DNA from: AG2 sp036493735
GTDB taxonomy: Bacteria > Gemmatimonadota > Gemmatimonadetes > Gemmatimonadales > Gemmatimonadaceae
Assembly (NCBI GenBank): GCA_036493735.1
Contig: DASXPH010000145.1
Coordinates: 24,485 to 88,484, forward strand
DNA: 64,000 bases
Direction of reading: 5' to 3'
Part shown: piece after piece, positions 43,683 through 52,440 of the stretch
How the letters are laid out: each line of letters opens with the position of its first letter
Numbering within the stretch: the stretch's first letter is position 1
Position numbers and translations under genes: made by a program
The notes under the pieces: model-generated
What the model was told of the DNA's origin: nothing
Databases searched by the model: none
Seen by the model: the letters and a program-made list of their open reading frames with translations, nothing else

Positions 43683-43717
43683 GATGACGGTCTGGGAGGA
43701 GTGCTACAAATGCACGA

Positions 43718-43801
43718 CTATGGCTCTCCGGTCCGGACAGAATCGACCGTGGAGCTTCGCATGATGGCGGCGAGGAGCGAGAACGTGTGCGTCATTGGCA
43801 T
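43718..43801 (-). CDS. possible leader peptide upstream of metG
   Basis: A 27-codon frame from ATG at 43801 to TAG at 43718, preceded by GGAG 5 nt upstream. The product is MPMTHTFSLLAAIMRSS and ends SVRTGEP; Met occurs at positions 1, 3 and 14. It stops 35 bp before the attenuator stem. Position, binding site and small size fit a regulatory leader peptide, though three methionines in 27 codons are not a strong cluster. Confidence 0.35.
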   Translation of the reverse strand: MPMTHTFSLLAAIMRSSTVDSVRTGEP

Positions 43802-44108
43802 TGCCTCTCCGCTCAAGCTTGCATCCGAGAGCTTGTTTGTCCAGTCGCAATCGCGACGGCGCTTACGGCACCCTGTAAGCAACCGAAGTTGTGGATCCGC
43901 CGGCAATCGCTGCGTCGAGCTCTGGACCGTTCATGGAGTCGAAACGAGCAATCGTCCTGGAAAGTTCCCGCGATACTGATCGCATTAAGAATCGCCGTCG
44001 TCGGGAACTCGCTTCGCGACTTGTTCGTTCTCATGGGCGACTCGAGTCCGGCGCTTTGAACAACGCGCGATTCCGCGCTCTTTCAACCTCGCATTGGAGA
44101 TCCTTCAT

Positions 44109-45275
44109 ATGCGCAGTTCCGTCATGCTCGCATTCACCACGCTCGCCATCGCGGCGTGCAACGACTCCTCATCGATCACCAATCCTCACCCTTCTACCCC
44201 CGCGGTTGCGACATCGGCGGCACTGGACAGGCAACTCGACGATGACCACGGGGCGGTGTTCACGCAAACGAACGGCGCGAGTAACAACGCCGTGGTCGCC
44301 TTCGAACGCCACGCGGATGGGTCGCTGACCTACGCTGGCACCTTCAACACTGGCGGCAAGGGCATCGGCGGCACCACCGATCCACTCGCGTCTCAGTATT
44401 CGCTACTCCTCGGCAATGGGGATGAGAAGTTGCTGTTCGTCGCTAACGCCGGGAGCAACGATGTATCCACGTTCCGGGTAGACGGCGCAAGGCTGAGGCT
44501 CGCCGGGACGACGAGCTCCGGTGGCACGCTGCCCACCGGTTTAGCGATGGCTCATCACACGCTGTACGTGCTGAACGCGGGTTCCAACACCGTTCGCGGC
44601 TTTGAGGTCAGCGACGACGGTCATCTCACTCCAAGCTCGCGCGCATCGGCGCCGCTCAGCGCTGGTTCATCTGGCGGCGCGGCGATTCGAGCCAGCCGGG
44701 ACGGAACGTTTCTAGTGGTAACCGAGAAGGGAAGCGGCACGATCGACGTCTTCGCCATCGGCGAGCATGGGGCCCTGGGCCCGGCGGTACGGAGCTCATC
44801 CAGCGGCGTGACACCATTCGGATTCGACTTCGTCGGCGGCGATGAGATTGCCGTCAGCGAGGCAGGAAGCGCCGCGACGTCGCTCTACGCGATCGGCAAG
44901 GGCGGTACGTTGGCCGTGGAGGCACCGTCAGTGTCAACGAACGGGCAGGCTGCGCCCTGTTGGCTCATTGCCACGACGAACGGTCGCTTCGCCTACACCG
45001 CCAACGCTGGAAGCGGAACGATTTCCGGCTATGGCATTGGCGCTCACGGGACGCTGCATCTGCTTCTGCCGAGCGGCGTCAGCGGAAGCACTGGCGCCGG
45101 ATCCACGCCACTCGACCTCGATCTGAGCCGTGGCGATCACTTTCTGTACGTGCTCGAAAGTGGGGCAGGACGCATCGGTGCCTTTGCGGTGAACGGGGAC
45201 GGTTCGCTCATAGCGCTGTCTGGCATCGGCGGCATCGGGGCGCAGAGCGGGTTCCAGGGTCTGGCCGCGTACTGA
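44109..45275 (+). CDS. beta-propeller lipoprotein (lactonase-like)
   Basis: The start is taken as the ATG at 44109. The 388-residue protein has a lipoprotein signal ending TLAIAAC (Cys17). The rest is a run of WD/YVTN-like blades with repeated YVLNAGSNTVRGFEV, FLVVTEKGSGTIDVFAIG, AYTANAGSGTISGYGI and YVLESGAGRIGAFAV. This matches the seven-bladed 6-phosphogluconolactonase-like family, but a surface-anchored form is unlikely to act in sugar metabolism. A strong terminator follows. Confidence 0.8.
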   Translation: MRSSVMLAFTTLAIAACNDSSSITNPHPSTPAVATSAALDRQLDDDHGAVFTQTNGASNNAVVAFERHADGSLTYAGTFNTGGKGIGGTTDPLASQYSLLLGNGDEKLLFVANAGSNDVSTFRVDGARLRLAGTTSSGGTLPTGLAMAHHTLYVLNAGSNTVRGFEVSDDGHLTPSSRASAPLSAGSSGGAAIRASRDGTFLVVTEKGSGTIDVFAIGEHGALGPAVRSSSSGVTPFGFDFVGGDEIAVSEAGSAATSLYAIGKGGTLAVEAPSVSTNGQAAPCWLIATTNGRFAYTANAGSGTISGYGIGAHGTLHLLLPSGVSGSTGAGSTPLDLDLSRGDHFLYVLESGAGRIGAFAVNGDGSLIALSGIGGIGAQSGFQGLAAY

Positions 45276-45294
45276 CGGTGGCATTTCGGTTGAG

Positions 45295-45330
45295 AATCTC
45301 CGGCGGCGATGAGCCGCCGGAGATTTTTTG
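45295..45330 (+). terminator. intrinsic terminator of the propeller gene
   Basis: AATCTCCGGCGGC at 45295-45307 pairs perfectly with GCCGCCGGAGATT at 45313-45325 around the loop GATGA, followed by a T-run at 45324-45329. It lies 20 bp past the stop codon. A second GC-rich stem (CGCCGGC/GCCGGCG) follows at about 45344-45364 without a T-run. Confidence 0.9.
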
Positions 45331-45469
45331 TTACCGGTTGAAATCGCCGGCCGGCGAGCCGGCGGGGTTCGCTATCGCGCTTTTGCGTCTCTGTCGTGAC
45401 AGGTTGCTGGGGCAAGGGTACGGAAAACGCGTTGAAGGAACTCATAACCACAGCAAGCCAGCATCCGAC

Positions 45470-46363
45470 ATGATTGGTCATCGAAAACTTCATGCTCGCC
45501 GCCCGCAGCATGTGGATTTGCCGCGTTCACGAGCCGTGGAGCAACAACCGGCTGATGAGCTGCTCGTCGCTGTCGATGGGACCGGTGACGAACGCGGCGT
45601 TCTGAGCATCGCCCAGCATCTCGCGCGTCGCGATCGGATCAACGCTCGCGTTATTCGCGTCGAGAACCAAAGTGGTGAGAGCGCGGCGAAGATGCTGTCG
45701 CATGCATCGCGAAAGGACCACACGCGGCTCGTGCTGGTCCCACTCCCTGAACCGGGCGAGAAGCGAGTGGCCGCGCTCGACACGCTCGTCGCGATTGCGA
45801 AGGCAGTCGATGTCCCAATCCTGGCTGTGCCGCGCCATCAGGAGCGGTTGCCCGTTCGGGTTCTCGTTGCGACGGACTTCAGCAGTGGAAGCGCGCGAGC
45901 CGCTCGAGCGGCGCTGTCCGTCATGGGCCCTCGCGGGCTCCTGACTCTCCTGTATGTCGAACCCGAGATCGACGACGCTCCTCCGTGGCACCGGCGTCGG
46001 CGCTCCGCGAGCGCCATCGGAATCGCACGACTCCTCAAACGATTGCGTCGCGGGCTCGAGGACAAGGCGCGCAATTCGCCCGTACTCCATCGCCGCCGCT
46101 CGAGCGTCGTCAAACTCACCGTCGCGCTCCGAGGAGAACCGGCGACCACTATCCTCGATTATGCCGCAAAGCACCGGAACGACCTCATCGTGATCGGCAC
46201 GCGACGTCGCGTGCCGGCTGGCAACACCATGCGGCTCGGAAGTGTTTCGATGCATGTCCTCGGCGCTGCGCATTGCGGCGTGCTCGTCGCTCAGCCCATT
46301 GTCGCTCGCCGGCTCAGAAGACTGACTGATCCGTTTTTCAGGGCTCATCACGCGGCGACATGA
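45470..46363 (+). CDS. tandem universal stress protein with a degenerate ATP motif
   Basis: The start is taken as the ATG at 45470. The 297-residue protein has two USP domains: the first (about 26-130) begins ELLVAVDGTGDERGVLSIA, the second (about 131-290) VRVLVATDFSSGSARAARAAL. The ATP-binding loop near the end reads IGTRRRVPAGNTMRLGS, lacking the second glycine of the G-x2-G-x9-GS motif. This suggests the second domain binds nucleotide weakly or not at all. Its stop overlaps the convergent USP gene by 16 bp. Confidence 0.8.
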   Translation: MIGHRKLHARRPQHVDLPRSRAVEQQPADELLVAVDGTGDERGVLSIAQHLARRDRINARVIRVENQSGESAAKMLSHASRKDHTRLVLVPLPEPGEKRVAALDTLVAIAKAVDVPILAVPRHQERLPVRVLVATDFSSGSARAARAALSVMGPRGLLTLLYVEPEIDDAPPWHRRRRSASAIGIARLLKRLRRGLEDKARNSPVLHRRRSSVVKLTVALRGEPATTILDYAAKHRNDLIVIGTRRRVPAGNTMRLGSVSMHVLGAAHCGVLVAQPIVARRLRRLTDPFFRAHHAAT

Positions 46364-47247
46364 TCGGCGAGCATCGTCGGCGTCAGTAGTAACACGGGAA
46401 CCTCGGACGCGCTCACGACCTGTTGCGCGACGCTGCCAAGAACCAGTCGTCGCAGACCACCTTCGCCGCGGGTGCTCATGGCAATCATGTCGACGAGGAG
46501 CTCGCGAATCGCACCGGTGATGGAGTCGGCCGCACTGCCGTGCAGAACCACATGCGTCGTGACTTGTCCCGAATTGCCGCAAATGCGCTCACGGGCCCGG
46601 CGCAGCCGCTTGCCGACAAAGGTGATGTCCTGTTCGTTATGCACGACTCCCAACAATGCGAGGTCGAGCTCACTGACTCCCGCTAGGGCAAGCAGTAGGT
46701 CCAGTGCTCGATCGGCCAAGGTCGATCCGTCGAGAGGCACGAGAAGGCGCTTGATCTCGATGCGCTTGTCCTCGAGGTCGAAGGCACCGGGTGGAACGAC
46801 GATGACCGGTTTCGAACATTGCCGCGTGACCTGGTCGGCGACACTGCCGAGCATCGCCAGCTTGGCGCCTGTTCGGCCGCCTGTCCCCATCACCACTGTT
46901 TGGACATGGCTCGCCTCGGCGGCACGGACCACAACGCTGGGGACGTCCTCGCCCTCGAGAACATCCCACGAGATCGGTTTCGCCGACTCCGCCGTTAGGC
47001 TGGCGGCGATGTGGGCGAGCTGCTCCTCGGCATCTGCCCGGCCAGCGACGTCGGATGGTTTGATGCCGATGAGCTCCGCGGCGTTGACTGTCCGGCTCGA
47101 TGCTGGCCGGGCAACACGGACGAGGTGGACCGAGGCGCCCGCGAGCCTCGCCCATGCTAGTGCGACAGCTAATCCCCGTTGATCCTTCTCCGAGCCATCG
47201 AGCGCGACCAGCACCTCGTTGCCTAACGCTCCATCTGCAGTTGCCAT
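46348..47247 (-). CDS. tandem universal stress protein
   Basis: A 299-residue protein of two USP domains with a GG-rich binding site (AGGGAACCAGG) before the ATG. Domain 1 (1-150) ends in MGTGGRTGAKLAMLGSVADQV, and domain 2 (about 165-299) in MSTRGEGGLRRLVLGSVAQQVV, and both keep the G-x2-G-x9-G-S/T ATP motif. So unlike its convergent neighbour, both sites look functional. Tandem USPs usually respond to starvation, oxygen or DNA stress. Confidence 0.87.
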   Translation of the reverse strand: MATADGALGNEVLVALDGSEKDQRGLAVALAWARLAGASVHLVRVARPASSRTVNAAELIGIKPSDVAGRADAEEQLAHIAASLTAESAKPISWDVLEGEDVPSVVVRAAEASHVQTVVMGTGGRTGAKLAMLGSVADQVTRQCSKPVIVVPPGAFDLEDKRIEIKRLLVPLDGSTLADRALDLLLALAGVSELDLALLGVVHNEQDITFVGKRLRRARERICGNSGQVTTHVVLHGSAADSITGAIRELLVDMIAMSTRGEGGLRRLVLGSVAQQVVSASEVPVLLLTPTMLADHVAA

Positions 47248-47290
47248 TACCTGGTTCCCTCACTGACAGGCCGGGTTCCCAGCCTGCCAT

Positions 47291-47857
47291 TCATTTGGGG
47301 ACCGCGGCGTCCACGCGCGCGATGAAGTCGTGGAACTCCGACATGAAGTTGCGAAGGAAATCGCGTGTCGACTTCACAGTGACTTCGCCGTCGTCGGTGA
47401 CGAGCCCTGGCTCGAATTGGATATACGCTTCGATGGCGTTCATCAGCGGCGAATTGCAGTACGCCAGGATGCTGCGGAGATGCTGCTGGCCGACCGCCGT
47501 GCCGATCTTGCCAGGCGAGGCACCGATCACAGCCGACGGCTTCCTCGTGAACGAGTTGTGACCGTAGGGACGGCTGGCCCAGTCGATGGCGTTCTTGAGG
47601 ACGCCCGGGATCGAGCGGTTGTACTCCGGTGTCACGAACAGCACCGCGTCGACGTTGGCGATCGCCTCCTTGAGCGCACGCCCCGCGGGCGGATAATCCT
47701 TGTCGTAGTCGTAACTGTACAGCGGCAGGTCACCAATGGGGATTTCCCGCATCGGGAGCTCGACGGGAGCGAGCCGCGTGAGCGCGAGAGCGAGCTTCCG
47801 GTTGATGGAAGCGCGAGCGAGGCTCCCCACCAAGTATCCGAGCGTGTACGTGCTCAT
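47291..47857 (-). CDS. NADPH-dependent FMN reductase
   Basis: The start is the ATG at 47857 with AGGGA 4 nt upstream. The 188-residue flavodoxin-like protein has VGSLARASINRKLALAL for the FMN phosphate loop at 8-24, LFVTPEYNRSIPGVLKNAIDWASRP at about 72-96 and AVIGASPGKIGTAVGQQHLR near 108-127. All FMN-contact motifs of the ChrR/NADPH-dependent FMN reductase family are present. It reduces quinones, chromate or azo dyes. It lies 43 bp after the tandem USP start on the same strand. Confidence 0.9.
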   Translation of the reverse strand: MSTYTLGYLVGSLARASINRKLALALTRLAPVELPMREIPIGDLPLYSYDYDKDYPPAGRALKEAIANVDAVLFVTPEYNRSIPGVLKNAIDWASRPYGHNSFTRKPSAVIGASPGKIGTAVGQQHLRSILAYCNSPLMNAIEAYIQFEPGLVTDDGEVTVKSTRDFLRNFMSEFHDFIARVDAAVPK

Positions 47858-47983
47858 CTGTCCCTGTACTCTCGTCCGCCGTGCCGCCAACGGTCACGTT
47901 AGGCAGGATGGCGTTCGCTTACGGTTGAGAATGCTCTCAACGTGCACGTTGGCCAGCACTGCGAGAAGAATACCAGAGCCCTG

Positions 47984-48514
47984 TTACTTGCTCAGGCCGA
48001 TCTGCTTCATGAAGGTCACCAGATCATAGAAGAGATTCTCCTCGACGATCTGCCCGTTCTCGTCCCACCTCGCGACGGTGCAGAAGTCCACGTCGAAGGA
48101 CTTGCCCGTCGGCGGAATTTCCTTTCCGCCGGGCCCCTTCATGGGGCCCGTCATCGTCCCGGTGAAGTGCGCGATCGAGCACGTCCATTCGCCTTCGGCG
48201 ATGAGCATCTTATAAGGTCGGTTGCCAACCCGCTGGTTGGGAAAAGCGCGGTAGAAATCGATCGCTTCCTGTCGGTGCGCTTGAACGCCGTGCGTCTCCG
48301 GCTGGCCGGGCCACCGCACCACGACGTCCTCCCGATGACGACTCGCGAACGTGTCCAGGTCCTGGCCGTTCCAAGCATCATCCAGCGTTTGCATCAGCTG
48401 CTTGTTTCGCTCCCCAACGTTCTGTTCTCCCGGCGCTCCCTCCTTCGCACTCGCGACCGGCACGGTCCGCTCGGGCCTGCCCCTTGGCTCTGTTCCTCCC
48501 TGCTCCGTTCGCAT
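47984..48514 (-). CDS. SnoaL-like (ester cyclase) protein
   Basis: A 176-residue product from the ATG at 48514, with GGGAGGGG 4 nt upstream. NKQLMQTLDDAWNGQDLDTFASRHREDVVVRWPGQPETHG at about 37-76 is the N-terminal half of a SnoaL-like alpha/beta barrel, followed by SIAHFTGTMTGPM and WDENGQIVEENLFYDLVTFMKQIGL at the end. Family members act as ester cyclases or small ligand-binding proteins; the substrate here is unknown. The first 35 residues are low-complexity and may be linker. Confidence 0.82.
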   Translation of the reverse strand: MRTEQGGTEPRGRPERTVPVASAKEGAPGEQNVGERNKQLMQTLDDAWNGQDLDTFASRHREDVVVRWPGQPETHGVQAHRQEAIDFYRAFPNQRVGNRPYKMLIAEGEWTCSIAHFTGTMTGPMKGPGGKEIPPTGKSFDVDFCTVARWDENGQIVEENLFYDLVTFMKQIGLSK

Positions 48515-48679
48515 ACTTCCCCTCCCTGTGCCGCAATACTGATGGCGTCATCGTCGTTCCAGCGTCGGAAGTGTCACGAAGGCAAGGGACACGGGGGCCG
48601 CAAAATAGGCGCCAGTCTCACCTCGACCGGTAGCACATCGTGTTGCAGCTGATGCCGCGCGTTCATTAGCTACGCTCGA

Positions 48680-50056
48680 CTAAGTGGCTGCGGCCGCGCT
48701 TCGCTCCCCAGCACCCCCTCTTGTACCCACGGCATACCAATCCACCCGCCGCGTGACGAACATGATGGCGCCGAGGATCGCGAAGAGGCCGATCGATCCG
48801 ATTAGTAAAGCGTAATCCTCGTTCATCAGCAAGAGATACAAGTAACCGTAGAGCAGCGCGACACCGGCGGCGACGATCGCGGCATGCTGAGCACGGCGCA
48901 GGACGGAAAGGCTATAACCACCGACCATGCCGATCACCGCGATGCTCGCGAGGGCGTACGCGACGGGGAAGCCGAGGTGCTCCGATAACGCCAGCTCAAG
49001 CAGGTAGAACAGACACATCGCGCCGCCCAGCATCAGATACTGAATCGGATGGACGCGCACGCCCGCCAACACTTCGATCAACCACACGATCGCAAACGTC
49101 AACATGATGAAGAGGAAGGCATATTTTACGCTGCGATCCGCCATATGATACTGATCTACGGGATCCACGAGCTGCACTCCGAAGCGCGAGGCATCGATTG
49201 TCGCGTGCATCGACGCCGAATCCGACGACCACGTCTGCGGATATCCGCGACCGAGGAACGGAATCGACCATCGGGCGCTGAAGTTGTCTGCGGTGATCGT
49301 TCGCTCCGTTGGGAGCCACTTCCCCTGGAAGCTCGGGTGCGGATAGTCACCGGCAAGATCGAAAGTTGTGGTCCGACCGAAGGGCACGACATCCGTGCGA
49401 AGACTGCCATTGAGCGAAAGCGGGAAGGAGAAATGGATCCGCTCGGCCGTATCCGGGATCGGGACTGGCGCGTGGATGCCATTGCCGGCTTCAACGAAGC
49501 CACCCGTGCCCGGCAGGAAGTCCACGCGTTGGCCATTCCACGTGAGCGTTGTCGTTTCCTGAATCGCACGGGCGTCGGATACGCCGACGGCGAGTTGCGC
49601 ATGTCGCCAATCGATATCACTCGAGGACACGCCGAGTTCGTCCAAACGCGGGCGCGCGAACTCCCCTTCGACCTGTGCGCCGAGTTTGTACACGGGCACG
49701 GAGAAGATCCCGCGACGTCGCACCTCGGATTTCATCTTTCCGTGGATCGTCAGTTGGTCCGGTAACACGATCGCATTCTTTCTCGCCGTGCGAGCAATCG
49801 GCCGATCGCCCGACTCGTCAGTCCAGCGCTGGGTGTACGGCACCACCAGCGCGGGCCCAGTAATCGACTGGGCTTCGCCCCACTTCGACGAGACCTCGGC
49901 GACAGCGGCCTCGTTCCGCTGCTGGCGCTCGGTTACGAGCCCGCTGATCATCGAAACGGGGACCTGGATGAGGAGCGCAAGGAACGCAATTACGAAGAGG
50001 CGCAAGAGCTGTGAGTTGCGCATCGACGTGGTGACCCGATCGAGAGAGTCTTTCAT
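48680..50056 (-). CDS. creD: CreD-like inner membrane protein
   Basis: The 458-residue protein has one N-terminal helix (about 20-40, RLFVIAFLALLIQVPVSMISGLV), a large periplasmic domain (about 41-315) with PALVVPYTQRW and SITGPA, and five or six C-terminal helices (about 315-440). That is the CreD layout. In Escherichia coli CreD is a target of the CreBC two-component system and affects envelope integrity and beta-lactam tolerance. No creB or creC genes are adjacent. A GTCACGTGAC palindrome lies 70 bp upstream. Confidence 0.9.
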   Translation of the reverse strand: MKDSLDRVTTSMRNSQLLRLFVIAFLALLIQVPVSMISGLVTERQQRNEAAVAEVSSKWGEAQSITGPALVVPYTQRWTDESGDRPIARTARKNAIVLPDQLTIHGKMKSEVRRRGIFSVPVYKLGAQVEGEFARPRLDELGVSSSDIDWRHAQLAVGVSDARAIQETTTLTWNGQRVDFLPGTGGFVEAGNGIHAPVPIPDTAERIHFSFPLSLNGSLRTDVVPFGRTTTFDLAGDYPHPSFQGKWLPTERTITADNFSARWSIPFLGRGYPQTWSSDSASMHATIDASRFGVQLVDPVDQYHMADRSVKYAFLFIMLTFAIVWLIEVLAGVRVHPIQYLMLGGAMCLFYLLELALSEHLGFPVAYALASIAVIGMVGGYSLSVLRRAQHAAIVAAGVALLYGYLYLLLMNEDYALLIGSIGLFAILGAIMFVTRRVDWYAVGTRGGAGERSAAAAT

Positions 50057-50401
50057 CGCTGGATCCGAGAATTGGGGGCGAAGAGCCTGCTTACTGACGA
50101 CTTCCGTTTGGCCAAGTAATACGTTGTCACGTGACCACGCAGAGATTCGCCTAACGGAATCCTGACAATCCCGACCCGCGGGACGTGGGGCGCCGCGAGC
50201 GCGCGGCGCGGCGGGCGGTGCGTTCTCGATTCACCAACGATCCCACTAAGGAATATTCATTTCAGTCGAATTGGGTGCTCCCGGCCTTGCGCTTCGCCCC
50301 GCCCTCGCCGCTATTCCATTTCGTCGGACACTCATCAGTTACTAAAGTTCTCACTCGCATCGCGAGCCGCACCCCGTCCCACTACGGAGGCGATTGGCGG
50401 A
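50057..50401. other. 345-bp divergent spacer between creD and the GT87 gene
   Basis: No gene is supported. A perfect 10-bp palindrome GTCACGTGAC lies at 50126-50135, upstream of creD. A copy of the window octamer is at 50149-50156. A GC-rich hairpin GCGCCGCG/CGCGGCGC with a 4-nt loop is at 50191-50210. The stretch 50245-50275 is AT-richer and may hold the GT87 promoter. Confidence 0.5.
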
Positions 50402-51577
50402 ATGAGGAGATGGAAGGTCACGTTCACGGCGCAGCCGCCGTGGCGTTGGGGCGTCATTGGCCTCTACGCCGCAACGAGCGTTGGCGTCGTCTTGCAGCGC
50501 GGCGTGCTGGGCCCACAGCACAGCGTCTTCAAGATCTTCCGCCAGTCCTTCTGGCATCTCGCCGCAGGCCGCAACCTCTACACCCCATACCCCGCTGAAC
50601 AGGGCGGGCTGCCCGCGGATCTCTTCAAGTACAGCCCCACCGCGGCTCTGCTGTTCGCACCGTTCGCCGCGCTGCCGTACGGCGTCGGGCTGATGGCCTG
50701 GTCACTTCTCGGCGCGCTGCTTCTCTATCGCGCTCTCACGCTGGTGCTCGATCCTCGGCCCGCGATACTCGCGTCGCTGCTGGTTTATCCCGATCTCCTC
50801 GCCTCGCTCCAGGCGTGCTCCAGCAATGCACAGGTCGCGGCGCTCGTCATCCTCGCCTACGCTGCGCTCGAGCGACGGAAGCACCTCAGGGGTTGCGTCG
50901 CCATCGTCTGCGGCGCGGCGATGAAGATCTTTCCGTTCGCGGCGCTCACGTTCGCGCTGTTCCATCCGCGGCGATGGCGCTTCGCGCTCATCTGCGCCGG
51001 CGTCACCGTCGTTGCGTTCGTGCTGCCATTGCTCGTGACGACACCACGGTTGCTCGTGGCGCAGTATCGGTGGTGGTACGCCCTGGAGCACAGCGACGCG
51101 CTCGACCTCGCATTCGGTCTCTCGGCGATGTCTCTGGTCCGTCATTGGTTCGGCGGCGATTGGCCCAATTGGCCGGTGCAGCTCGTTGGTACGTTGGCAC
51201 TCCTGCTTCCATTGGCCGTCCACCGCGAGCGCTGGGGGGACACCGAGTTCCGCGTCGGCTATCTCGCGTCCCTCCTTGGCTACGCCGTGCTGTTCAATCA
51301 TCAGGCGGAGCGTTCGAGTTTCGTCATCGCCAGCGCCGGGGTCGCGATCTGGTGCGTGTCCGCGCCGCGCGGCACGACGGCTCCTCTCGCGCGCGGTCTG
51401 CTCGGCGCGATGGCGCTCCTCGGTCTCAAGACCGCGCCCCTGCTCGTTGTCTGGCTCGTTATGCAAGCCGAGCTGTACGGCTGGCGCTTCTCAACGACTG
51501 CGGCGGCCGACGCCGTCGCGGATCCGAAGGCGCTGGCCGTTCCGCTTCGGCGCGCGACGTCGGAGGGTGGCTCGTGA
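50402..51577 (+). CDS. GT87-family (DUF2029) polyprenol-phosphate-dependent glycosyltransferase
   Basis: A 391-residue polytopic protein with about nine membrane helices. FWHLAAGRNLYTPYPA at about 50-65, FKYSPTAALLFAPFA near 75-89 and MKIFPFAALTFAL near 175-187 match the GT87 (DUF2029) family of GT-C enzymes such as alpha-mannosyltransferases. They use a lipid-linked sugar as donor on the outer face of the membrane. Its stop overlaps the GT2 start (GTGA), so the donor sugar is presumably made by the next gene. Confidence 0.82.
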   Translation: MRRWKVTFTAQPPWRWGVIGLYAATSVGVVLQRGVLGPQHSVFKIFRQSFWHLAAGRNLYTPYPAEQGGLPADLFKYSPTAALLFAPFAALPYGVGLMAWSLLGALLLYRALTLVLDPRPAILASLLVYPDLLASLQACSSNAQVAALVILAYAALERRKHLRGCVAIVCGAAMKIFPFAALTFALFHPRRWRFALICAGVTVVAFVLPLLVTTPRLLVAQYRWWYALEHSDALDLAFGLSAMSLVRHWFGGDWPNWPVQLVGTLALLLPLAVHRERWGDTEFRVGYLASLLGYAVLFNHQAERSSFVIASAGVAIWCVSAPRGTTAPLARGLLGAMALLGLKTAPLLVVWLVMQAELYGWRFSTTAAADAVADPKALAVPLRRATSEGGS

Positions 51578-52440
51578 CGCACACCGATATGCGACGGTTT
51601 GCCGGCGGTGGCGTGGGCAGGCACTCCGATGGCGAAGACGTCACGCGTGCCATCCGGCCGGTCGTCGCCCGCGCCCGCCGCCGTGAGCCGATCTATCTCT
51701 CCCTCATCGTTCCCGTCTGGAACGGCGCCGAGCATCTCTTGCGCACTCTTTCCATGCTGCACGAACGGCTCGGCGAGCTTCCCTATACCAGCGAGTTGAT
51801 CGTCGTCGACGACTGCAGCGACGATGACGCGGCCCACATCATGACGGCATTCGCGGACGCTGTCGGCCGCGGTGGTCCGCGCGTGCGCGTACTCCGGAAT
51901 GACCTGAATCGCGGCAAGGGGTTTTCGGTGAGGCGTGGCATGCTGGCGGCAACGGGCGCGCTCCGGGTCTTCACCGATTCCGATCTCGCCTATCCCGCGA
52001 GCGAGATCGAAACGATCGTCGGCGCGCTCGAGGAGGGGAGCGACGTCGCCGTCGCGTGTCGGGTGCTCCCCGATTCCCGATATGTGATGAGCCCGACCTT
52101 CTTTCCGTACATCTTCACGCGACACCTGATGAGTCGCGCCTACAACGCGCTCGTGCGGGGACTTCTCGTGCGGTCGGTGCTCGACACCCAGGCGGGCCTC
52201 AAGGGATTCACCCGCGAGGCGGCGGAGCAGATCTTTCCGCGCCTAACGATTCACCGCTTTGGCTTCGATGTCGAGAGCTTGTACATCGCGCAGCGCCACG
52301 GATACCGGCTGGTGCAGGTGCCGGTCACCTTTCGCTACGACGACGAGCCATCGACCGTCCGCGTGTTGCGAGATGGCGCGCGCATGTTCACGGATGTGGG
52401 GCGGATCCTCCTGAATGCGCGGCGCGGCTGCTACGACTGA
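51574..52440 (+). CDS. GT2 dolichyl-phosphate-mannose-synthase-like glycosyltransferase
   Basis: The start is the GTG at 51574 overlapping the GT87 stop, with GGAGGG upstream; a longer frame upstream is a shadow of GT87. The 288-residue protein has YLSLIVPVWN at 41-50, VVDDCS at 78-83 and FTDSDL at 133-138, so the nucleotide-sugar and metal sites are intact. The DTQAGLKGF segment near 208-216 is typical of the DPM1 family. It lacks a C-terminal membrane helix. It should transfer a sugar to polyprenyl phosphate as donor for the GT87 enzyme. Confidence 0.88.
   Translation: MTHTDMRRFAGGGVGRHSDGEDVTRAIRPVVARARRREPIYLSLIVPVWNGAEHLLRTLSMLHERLGELPYTSELIVVDDCSDDDAAHIMTAFADAVGRGGPRVRVLRNDLNRGKGFSVRRGMLAATGALRVFTDSDLAYPASEIETIVGALEEGSDVAVACRVLPDSRYVMSPTFFPYIFTRHLMSRAYNALVRGLLVRSVLDTQAGLKGFTREAAEQIFPRLTIHRFGFDVESLYIAQRHGYRLVQVPVTFRYDDEPSTVRVLRDGARMFTDVGRILLNARRGCYD

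Larger units (their letters stand above)
43636..44108. other. 473-bp divergent spacer between metG and the propeller lipoprotein
   Basis: This gap holds the metG leader with its attenuator (43643-43682), a possible leader peptide (43718-43801) and a 6-bp hairpin GCTTAC/GTAAGC at 43861-43880. The rest, 43881-44108, is presumably promoters for the two divergent genes. No T-box consensus (the AGGGTGGNACCGCG antiterminator box) and no known SAM-riboswitch core was seen. Confidence 0.5.

Noticed and set aside
43654..43801. T-box riboswitch in the metG leader
   Set aside because: The conserved antiterminator sequence is not present; only the terminator-like stem was found.
44960..45469. Long extension upstream of the first universal stress protein
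   Set aside because: It overlaps the propeller gene and its terminator, so the start was moved to the ATG at 45470.
50815..51573. Extension upstream of the GT2 gene
   Set aside because: This part is the GT87 gene read in another frame; a GTG start with a good binding site overlaps the GT87 stop.
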